A stretch of 51,677 bases of DNA, from positions 1 to 51,677 of the forward strand of contig NZ_JAESDH010000030.1 in assembly GCF_019249295.1 (NCBI RefSeq). The letters are read 5' to 3'. The DNA is from Alteromonas antoniana. GTDB taxonomy: Bacteria > Pseudomonadota > Gammaproteobacteria > Enterobacterales > Alteromonadaceae. A program made the position numbers and the translations under genes. The number at the start of each line of letters is the position of its first letter. Position 1 is the stretch's first letter. Under the pieces are notes generated by a model, which saw only the letters and a list, made by a program, of their open reading frames with translations, was not told the origin of the DNA and made no database searches. This document shows, piece after piece, positions 45,442 through 51,677 of the stretch.

Positions 45442-47526
45442 GTGTTTCGATCAATAAAAAGTCCGCTGGGCATCATCGTTTCCAGCGCAGTGTTTTTTGC
45501 CACAGCTATGGTGCTGTGGCTCGCTATTTCTGAGCATGAAGATTTATATCACAAAGCCGTTCGCGGTAATGTCAACGCACTGGCAACCAATTTGACGGAT
45601 GATCTGGCCGTTGTGCTGGAAGGCGAAAATATAAATTACACAGAGCTTAGTGTTGTGCTTGCGCAGCTTGAAGCGTATGACAACATCATCAGCGCCGGTG
45701 TGTATGACGATGACGGCGCATTACTGTCTCAGGTAGACGGCAAGGCGGTAGATAGAGCAACGTCGCCCGTCACTGAAAAAGCCCTGGATGCCCAGACACC
45801 CGCCGGTTTCTTTACCGAAAATAATGATCTGGTAAGTATTCATTATATTGGTGAGCCGGCAATGCTGAAAGGCTATTTAAAGGTGGTCACCGATGTCTCT
45901 AGGCCAGTAACACGGAGCAAACGCGCGTTGCTGTTCCAGGCGATGCCACTGGTATTTGTTATTTTGCTGGTCACAATCGGGATCAGTTTGTATTTTCTCA
46001 GCCGCCTTCTCAGGCCCTTGTATTCGCTGTCTCGCTTCACCCAACAGGTCAATGAGACCAAAGATTATGCCCTGCGCTATGAAACCGGCCATAAAAATGA
46101 AATCAGTAAGCTGGGAAACAGTATCAATAACCTGCTGGAAATGATTGAAGTCGAGCTTACCATCAATTACGAGCAGAACCAGACGCTCATCGAACAGCAA
46201 CAAACCATGACCCGACTGGCAAACTACGACAGTTTAACCGGGTTACCAAACCGTCAGTTTGTCATGGATAACCTGCGCCTTGAACTGGCAAGGGCCCGTC
46301 GCGCGGATGAAGATTTAGTCCTGATGTTTTTCGACCTTGACGGTTTCAAGGGAATTAATGACTCGCTGGGCCATGAAACCGGCGACTTAATTCTGATAGA
46401 GGTAGCCGATCGGGTTACCACGATGTTGCGGGAAGGCGACCTGGTAGCCAGGCTGGGGGGCGATGAATTTATCATTTTACCCGACCGTGATACCTCCAGA
46501 GCCAGCATTGAGAATATGGCCAACAGGGTGATTACCGCATTCTCCGAACCTTTTCAGTTGCGCGGCCTGGCACTCACCGTCGGGGTCAGTCTGGGAATTG
46601 CAAAAGCAACAGATGCAGATTTTGATTTAAGCCAGTTAATGAGCAATGCTGACCTGGCAATGTATCGCTCTAAAGCAAAGGGGCGCGGCACCTATACTAT
46701 CTTCACGCCGGATATGGTGGAGTCGCACAAACGTAAGTTGTCTATAGCCAACAGTATCGATCAGGCTATCAGTAATCACGAGTTCCAGATTTATTATCAG
46801 CCGAAGATTGATGGCAAAGGTGTCATCATAGGTTTCGAGGCATTAATCCGTTGGGTGCACCCGGATTTTGGCATGATCATGCCGGCAGAGTTTATTCCTA
46901 TTGCCGAGCAGGGTGGTAAAATTTCTGCGATTACACGCTGGGTAATTGAACAGGTGTGCGTGGAAATGTCGGCACTGCGACAACATCTGCAGCGTCGTTT
47001 TCGTGTGTCGATTAACCTGTCTGGTCACGATCTTCGCCACTCTGGACTGTTCGATTCCATCCATGCGTTGTTCATCAAGCACAATATCAATCCGGAATAC
47101 ATTGAATTTGAGGTGACAGAATCGGCTTACCTGGAGAACTTTGCGCTCTCGAATAAGTTTTTCCGCCGTGTCAGTAATATGGGCTGTGCAATTGCGCTGG
47201 ATGACTTTGGAACGGGTTACAGCTCGCTAAGTTACCTTACGCAAATCAGTATCGATACCCTGAAAATCGATCGACAGTTTATCCGCGAGCTTGAAACGTC
47301 AGAGCGAAGCAGGCTGGTAACCGGTACCATTATCGATCTGGCAAAGCGCCTGTCACTGACTATCTGTGCAGAGGGAATCGAAAATCACGAGCAATGGGAG
47401 TATTTGCTGGAGCACGGATGTGATCATGTGCAGGGTTTCCTGTTTAGCAAACCCATTCCTCTACACCAGTTCGATACATTGCCGGCCCGTTTTGAGCGAC
47501 GCGCACTGATACAGTCAAACCTGTAA
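45442..47526 (+). CDS. Membrane c-di-GMP enzyme with GGDEF and EAL domains
   Basis: A 694-residue protein. Two membrane segments (about residues 8-28 and 152-172) enclose a periplasmic sensor of about 120 residues, followed by a HAMP linker. The GGDEF domain has the intact LGGDEF near residue 340 and an inhibitory RxxD (REGD) five residues before it. The EAL domain (EALIRW near residue 466) keeps all catalytic residues seen in active phosphodiesterases: Asn in SINLSG, Glu in EVTESA, DDFGTGYSS, Lys in LKIDRQFI and Glu in CAEGIE. Both activities may be possible. The start is GTG with a weak AGG upstream. Confidence 0.92.
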   Translation: MFRSIKSPLGIIVSSAVFFATAMVLWLAISEHEDLYHKAVRGNVNALATNLTDDLAVVLEGENINYTELSVVLAQLEAYDNIISAGVYDDDGALLSQVDGKAVDRATSPVTEKALDAQTPAGFFTENNDLVSIHYIGEPAMLKGYLKVVTDVSRPVTRSKRALLFQAMPLVFVILLVTIGISLYFLSRLLRPLYSLSRFTQQVNETKDYALRYETGHKNEISKLGNSINNLLEMIEVELTINYEQNQTLIEQQQTMTRLANYDSLTGLPNRQFVMDNLRLELARARRADEDLVLMFFDLDGFKGINDSLGHETGDLILIEVADRVTTMLREGDLVARLGGDEFIILPDRDTSRASIENMANRVITAFSEPFQLRGLALTVGVSLGIAKATDADFDLSQLMSNADLAMYRSKAKGRGTYTIFTPDMVESHKRKLSIANSIDQAISNHEFQIYYQPKIDGKGVIIGFEALIRWVHPDFGMIMPAEFIPIAEQGGKISAITRWVIEQVCVEMSALRQHLQRRFRVSINLSGHDLRHSGLFDSIHALFIKHNINPEYIEFEVTESAYLENFALSNKFFRRVSNMGCAIALDDFGTGYSSLSYLTQISIDTLKIDRQFIRELETSERSRLVTGTIIDLAKRLSLTICAEGIENHEQWEYLLEHGCDHVQGFLFSKPIPLHQFDTLPARFERRALIQSNL

Positions 47527-47728
47527 CTTTGGCGTTATGGCGTTGCTAATTCGAGACACTATTTCACGGAAAATTAACATGGTTTTAGCTAAGTGACTGA
47601 ATTATAAAGTTTCCTTTCTTTTGGCATGATTTGAGCAACAAGGAATCATCGACAGTTTTTGGGTCGACGGTTTCGAGGCAAAGCGCCTCATTGTTACCCT
47701 GTTTATGACCAGACGCGCGGAGGCTACC

Positions 47729-48031
47729 ATGAAGCGTATCGAAAAAATTTTTCTTATCTTACTCAGTGTTGCGGCGTTACAGGCGATATCAGTCGCTAAT
47801 GCCAACGCACAAGCAGATCTAATGATGCAATTAGACGCCGACCAGGACGGACTCATCTCACTGAAAGAGGCGGTGAGTAATACAGAACTGCTTCGCAACT
47901 TCGGACTGATTGACCAGAATGAAGACGGCTTACTGTCAGTAGAAGAACTGTTGGCGAGTGAACTTACGCCTGGAAATGATAATGAACTTGCAGCAGAGCG
48001 TACTGCTGAAGTTTCACCCGATGATCAGTAA
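47729..48031 (+). CDS. Secreted EF-hand protein
   Basis: A 100-residue protein from the ATG at 47729, with GGAGG five bases upstream; a longer frame from 47705 is not needed. An N-terminal signal peptide (ends NANAQA) is followed by two EF-hand loops with Ca-binding positions filled, DADQDGLISLKE and DQNEDGLLSVEE. The tail is acidic. It is probably a periplasmic Ca2+-binding protein. It lies 56 bases before the glrK-like kinase gene, so a functional link with that sensor is possible but not shown. Confidence 0.82.
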   Translation: MKRIEKIFLILLSVAALQAISVANANAQADLMMQLDADQDGLISLKEAVSNTELLRNFGLIDQNEDGLLSVEELLASELTPGNDNELAAERTAEVSPDDQ

Positions 48032-48087
48032 ATCAGGCAGATAATTGTAGGTTAACGCGGGGACGGTGAGTTTCATGCCGTCCTCTC

Positions 48088-49542
48088 TTGCTAGCATTTT
48101 TGGGGTGTGCCATTCTGATTGACCGGATTTCTTTCAGTGAAAAGCTAGTGCAACTAGGATCTCTTCGACAACTCACTTTAGGCAGCTTTTTGGTTGCCCT
48201 TATTCCGCTTATTGCTCTGCTGTGGCAGAGTCAGAGTGATCTCGCCAAAGTCGGACAAATGACACGAATCGAAACCCGATACGTGGTCAATGTCGTGGGG
48301 CTGATGCAGAAACTCGATGGGGCTGTTGTCGACCTTGAGCGTAGTATTCGCCAGTTCGCCGTGCTTAAAAGCGAGGCAGTGGCGGAACTTTCTGATAATG
48401 CCATCAGCCAGTTTATCGCGGCGAAAGAAAGTTTATGCCTGGTGCTTGAGACCAGTGCCACGTGTGAGCGATTGGACAAGCAAATTCGACAGGTTAAGGG
48501 CTACCGGCAAATTAACGACCAGTTGTTATTGAATGCTTATCTCGCGTCAATTAATAACAGCGTGTCTGACATGCGCTCAGATGTGGACGTTGCTATTCAG
48601 AAGCGTTTGGATATTCAGCGCGACGATCTCAATGCGATGCAGGCTAAGCAGGCATGGTCTACGGCCATGTTGGTCAGTGTTTCCTTGCTATTGATCCTGT
48701 TGGGCAGTCAGCTGATTGTAAATCCGGTTAAAAAGTTAAAGCAGATTATCCGTATTCTTGCGCATCAGAAAGGGGAGTTACCGCCAATTTCTACTCAGGC
48801 CCCCAAAGAGCTGATTGGCGTAGAAAGAGATCTTCACTGGCTTAATGACCGCCTGCAGCAACTCGAACATATCAGGACGGCGTTGCTACGCCATGCGGCC
48901 CATGAACTCAAAACGCCGCTGGCCAGCATTAAAGAGGGGTGTAGCCTGCTATCAGAAAATGTTGTGGGTGAGCTCAATGCGCAGCAAAAAGAGGTATTAT
49001 CACTGCTGGCATCCAGTACTCAGCGTCTCAATACGCTGGTGGAAAAGCTGCTGGACTATAATCTTCTGCTGCAACAGGCACAACCAAAGTTCTCGCTGGC
49101 CAGCCCTGAAAAATTAGTTAATGATTGTCTGGAGGACTACGCCCTGGCATTGCAGGAGCGGGATGTCACAGTAGATATTCAGACCGAGCAGGTTTGGGTA
49201 GATGAAGAGCTTTATCGGCGTATACTGGATAATCTGATATCCAACGCCGTAGCACACGGTGCCGTGGGAAGGCCAATTAATGTCAGTATTTATATCAGTG
49301 ATAATGATGCAGTACTGGATGTAGCCAACCGTGGTAAACGCATTCCGCAAGAAAAAGTCGCAACCTTGTTTGAACCCTTCACGCGAGGCGATGAACCCAG
49401 AAACGACAACGTCGTCGGAACCGGTCTCGGTCTGTCGATTGTGTCTGACTGTGCGCGGCTTATGCACGGCGATGTCGCTGTCGTTGACGTGGATTATGCG
49501 GATGTATGTTTTAGGGTCACCATTCCACAACAGGAAAAATGA
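48088..49542 (+). CDS. glrK: GlrK/QseE-like sensor histidine kinase
   Basis: About 484 residues with the TTG at 48088; a start at the GTG 48148 (464 residues) is equally plausible, since neither has a good ribosome binding site. Two membrane segments (about 32-50 and 195-210 in the longer form) enclose a periplasmic region with LERSIRQFAVL, recognisable from E. coli GlrK. The HisKA H-box is HAAHELKTPLASIKEG. The HATPase has the N-box NLISNAVAHG and GTGLGLSIV. It phosphorylates GlrR. It overlaps the following qseG-like gene by ATGA. Confidence 0.88.
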   Translation: MLAFLGCAILIDRISFSEKLVQLGSLRQLTLGSFLVALIPLIALLWQSQSDLAKVGQMTRIETRYVVNVVGLMQKLDGAVVDLERSIRQFAVLKSEAVAELSDNAISQFIAAKESLCLVLETSATCERLDKQIRQVKGYRQINDQLLLNAYLASINNSVSDMRSDVDVAIQKRLDIQRDDLNAMQAKQAWSTAMLVSVSLLLILLGSQLIVNPVKKLKQIIRILAHQKGELPPISTQAPKELIGVERDLHWLNDRLQQLEHIRTALLRHAAHELKTPLASIKEGCSLLSENVVGELNAQQKEVLSLLASSTQRLNTLVEKLLDYNLLLQQAQPKFSLASPEKLVNDCLEDYALALQERDVTVDIQTEQVWVDEELYRRILDNLISNAVAHGAVGRPINVSIYISDNDAVLDVANRGKRIPQEKVATLFEPFTRGDEPRNDNVVGTGLGLSIVSDCARLMHGDVAVVDVDYADVCFRVTIPQQEK

Positions 49543-50138
49543 GAATGAAATCGATGTGGTTGATGGTCGCACTGACAGGTTTGTCGGGGTGTGCCGCATT
49601 AACAACAACACATGAAAAAAATGAGGCGGAAACTAACCAGCCCGCCACTCCCATCCTCTCCGTACTGGATGACGATGTTTGCGTCTTTAACAACAGTATT
49701 GAAGCAGTGAAGGAAAATTGTGAATTAACCTACTGGGTTGGACTTTGGGTGCAGGCAGACAATACCGCCTGGCCGTTACGCAAAAGTCAGATTGCCGCTT
49801 TAGGAGAAACGCCGGCTGATAAGTTGCACAAAATTCTCTTATCTATGCCGGTAGATACGCCCTATCAGGACAGATTGCGCGCGAAGCACTGGCTGGATGA
49901 AATTACTCCGGTTTTTACGCCACAAATTCAGCAAGCCGTTGCTACGCTGGTGGCATCGCCGAACAACCAAATGCTGGAGTATGAGTCGGCAATAAGCATG
50001 CTCAGTAAGGTGAATACCCAACGGGCACTGAATATTGAGAGCCTGAAATCCGAACTGGAAGCACAACGTAAAAAGCTGGAAGAGCTACTTCAGATTGAAG
50101 CAACATTGATGGATAAAAACAGGAGTACTCAGCAATGA
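49539..50138 (+). CDS. qseG: QseG-like lipoprotein
   Basis: A 199-residue lipoprotein with the lipobox LSGC (Cys18) after a short hydrophobic signal. The mature part is helical with a C-terminal coiled coil (about residues 150-190). Its position between glrK and glrR, overlapping both by ATGA, is the same as E. coli qseG, an outer-membrane lipoprotein that modulates the sensor kinase. The sequence itself is divergent, so the call depends mainly on context and on the lipobox. Confidence 0.8.
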   Translation: MRMKSMWLMVALTGLSGCAALTTTHEKNEAETNQPATPILSVLDDDVCVFNNSIEAVKENCELTYWVGLWVQADNTAWPLRKSQIAALGETPADKLHKILLSMPVDTPYQDRLRAKHWLDEITPVFTPQIQQAVATLVASPNNQMLEYESAISMLSKVNTQRALNIESLKSELEAQRKKLEELLQIEATLMDKNRSTQQ

Positions 50139-51475
50139 GCGAGAAAAAACAATCAAAGCCACAGCTTCTATTGGTTGACGATGATCAGAGTTTATTGCGG
50201 TTACTCACTATTCGACTGGAAGGTGAGGGGTTTGATGTCACCGCGGTAGAAGACGGTCAGGCGGCGCTGAAAAAAATAAACAGTGATGCCTTCGATGTCG
50301 TGTTGAGTGACTTGAGAATGCCGGGACTTGACGGCTTAAGTCTGTTTGAAGAGATAATGGGCGTCAGAAAAGACATTCCGGTTATCCTGATGACAGCGCA
50401 TGGCACGATTTCTGACGCCGTTGCGGCGACCCAACGTGGGGTGTTCGGATTTCTGACTAAACCCGTCGATCATGAGGAACTACGCACTCTGTTACAGAAA
50501 GCGCTCAGTCAGTCACTGGCCGCGCAGCCGGGAGACTGGGCAAAAGATATTGTTACCCGTTCTCCGGATATGCTGAATGTACTGGACCAGGCGTATCGCA
50601 TAGCGCAGCGGGAAGTGAGTGTACTTATTAGTGGTGCCAGTGGAACAGGTAAAGAGTTGCTGGCGAATGCCATTCATCAGGCCAGTAATCGGTGTAACAA
50701 ACCCTTCGTCGCCATTAACTGCGGCGCATTGCCGGAAAATTTGCTGGAGTCCGAACTTTTCGGCCACGCAAAAGGGGCGTTCACGGGGGCGGTCACTGCC
50801 AATTCAGGGCTGTTCCGGGAAGCCGATGGCGGCACGCTGTTTCTGGATGAAATTGGCGATATGCCAATGACCCTGCAGGTTAAATTACTGCGCGCACTAC
50901 AGGAGCGTCAAATTCGTCCGGTCGGCAGCAGTAAGCATGTCGATATTGATGTCCGTATCATCTCTGCGACGCACAAAGATTTACACAAAGAGATGGAAGA
51001 GGGAACGTTCCGGGAAGATTTGTATTATCGTCTGAACGTGGTCAATCTGAAACTGCCGTCATTGAAAGAGCGTAGTGAAGATATTCCCTTGCTTGCGCGT
51101 TCACTGTTGCAACAAAGTGCGCAGCGCCATCAGGTGAATGTGAGTCAGTTTTCTGATGATGCGATGCAGTTGCTGGTAAAATCGGAATGGCCCGGCAACG
51201 TGCGCCAGCTGGTGAATGTGGTAGAACAATGTGTCGCACTCACGCAAACGCCGGTTGTGCCACTGCATTTGGTTGAGCAGGCGCTGTCAGCCACCAAGCA
51301 AAGCTGGCCGACGTTGACTGAGGCGCGTGACGCGTTTGAACAAAAGTATCTTCATAAGTTGCTTAAGATGACCGACGGCAACGTAACACGTGCTGCTGAG
51401 CTGGCTGGGCGTAACCGTACGGACATGCATAAGCTGATGAAAAAGCACGAACTGGATGCCGGTGACTTCCGGTAG
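50135..51475 (+). CDS. glrR: GlrR/QseF-like sigma-54-dependent response regulator
   Basis: A 446-residue NtrC-family activator. The receiver (about 9-120) has phosphoacceptor Asp59 in VLSDLRMPG. The AAA+ domain has Walker A GASGTGKE, the sigma-54 contact loop GAFTGA and Walker [14 protein letters not shown]-terminal Fis-type helix-turn-helix ([23 protein letters not shown]) binds enhancers. In E. coli GlrR activates glmY and rpoE with sigma-54; targets here are unknown. It is the last gene of the three-gene operon and is followed by a strong terminator. Confidence 0.95.
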   Translation: MSEKKQSKPQLLLVDDDQSLLRLLTIRLEGEGFDVTAVEDGQAALKKINSDAFDVVLSDLRMPGLDGLSLFEEIMGVRKDIPVILMTAHGTISDAVAATQRGVFGFLTKPVDHEELRTLLQKALSQSLAAQPGDWAKDIVTRSPDMLNVLDQAYRIAQREVSVLISGASGTGKELLANAIHQASNRCNKPFVAINCGALPENLLESELFGHAKGAFTGAVTANSGLFREADGGTLFLDEIGDMPMTLQVKLLRALQERQIRPVGSSKHVDIDVRIISATHKDLHKEMEEGTFREDLYYRLNVVNLKLPSLKERSEDIPLLARSLLQQSAQRHQVNVSQFSDDAMQLLVKSEWPGNVRQLVNVVEQCVALTQTPVVPLHLVEQALSATKQSWPTLTEARDAFEQKYLHKLLKMTDGNVTRAAELAGRNRTDMHKLMKKHELDAGDFR

Positions 51476-51564
51476 TATCACGCCATAGCGCTGGTGTTTT
51501 TAAAAGCGTTACCGATGGCAATACGTTATAGAAATATAAGAAAAATCGTTGTGACAGAAACATA

Positions 51565-51593
51565 AAAGGGCCGGATAACATCCGGCCCTTTTT
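51565..51593 (+). terminator. Rho-independent terminator after glrR
   Basis: An 11-base-pair perfect stem, AAAGGGCCGGA (51565-51575) with TCCGGCCCTTT (51581-51591), has a five-base loop and is followed by T residues. It begins 90 bases after the glrR stop. Confidence 0.9.
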
Positions 51594-51601
51594 GTGCTGT
51601 T

Positions 51602-51677
51602 TGTCCCGTCCTGAAATACGTAGACATAAAGAGGACTTCTTTATGACAACTTCAAGTAATCAAAGACCTAAGCGCAC
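51602..51677 (+). mobile_element. Left end of a putative IS3-family insertion sequence (cut by the window edge)
   Basis: A TG-starting end (TGTCCCGTCCTGAAATACG from 51602) is followed at 51643 by an ATG preceded by AGAGGA, opening MTTSSNQRPKR and running off the window. A short gap from a TG-ended terminus to a basic, Thr/Ser-rich orfA start is typical of IS3-family elements. The rest of the element lies outside, so the family call is tentative. Confidence 0.45.

Noticed and set aside
1..51677. CRISPR arrays, tRNA or rRNA genes and prophage
   Set aside because: No regularly spaced repeats, no cloverleaf or rRNA signature and no phage structural or integrase genes were seen.

Overview
The window looks like a chromosomal segment of a marine gammaproteobacterium of the order Alteromonadales (Alteromonas, Salinimonas or a close relative). 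This is inferred from protein resemblance and from gene order. The backbone corB-ypjD / ffh / rpsP-rimM-trmD-rplS / aroF-tyrA / pheA matches the neighbourhood known from Escherichia coli, but it has been opened at two points by accessory genes. I saw no rRNA, tRNA, CRISPR array or prophage.

Left part (1-8.2 kb): an M16 zinc peptidase, a SixA-type phosphohistidine phosphatase, a small helical protein, CorB-like and YpjD-like membrane proteins, and ffh with its terminator. First accessory block (8.4-26.5 kb, between ffh and rpsP): a periplasmic solute-binding-like protein, then a WYL-domain regulator of the BrxR/CapW type with a perfect dyad upstream. It is followed by a tightly overlapping three-gene operon encoding an SMC-like ATPase, an MksE/JetB-like subunit and an MksF/JetA-like kleisin. 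A MITE-like element sits exactly at the stop codon of the last gene. Then come a TerB-like protein, a lipoprotein hydrolase, an overlapping ParD-like/methionine aminopeptidase pair, a host-attachment (baeRF) protein, an RND efflux pair and an MsbA-type ABC exporter.

Middle (26.8-32.4 kb): the ribosomal/tRNA-modification operon rpsP-rimM-trmD-rplS, a TRIC/UPF0126 membrane protein, and aroF-tyrA behind a near-consensus TyrR box. Second accessory block (32.5-39.8 kb, between tyrA and pheA): a chemoreceptor, a pepsin-like (A1) aspartic protease with both catalytic motifs, a borosin-type alpha-N-methyltransferase resembling Shewanella SonM, a GNAT acetyltransferase, a 67-residue peptide with a leader-like N terminus, and a TPR-GGDEF protein. 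Methyltransferase plus small peptide is read as a candidate split-borosin RiPP locus. It and the SMC operon are the two strongest candidates for undescribed biology here.

Right part (39.8-51.7 kb): pheA with a complete pheL attenuator, a double-receiver regulator, a YciH/SUI1 protein, a STAS protein with a REC-PP2C-HATPase partner switch, a TerB protein, a GGDEF-EAL enzyme, an EF-hand protein, and the glrK-qseG-glrR two-component operon. The window ends in what looks like the left end of an IS3-family element. Signalling genes are dense here: two c-di-GMP enzymes, three receiver-containing proteins, one histidine kinase and one chemoreceptor.
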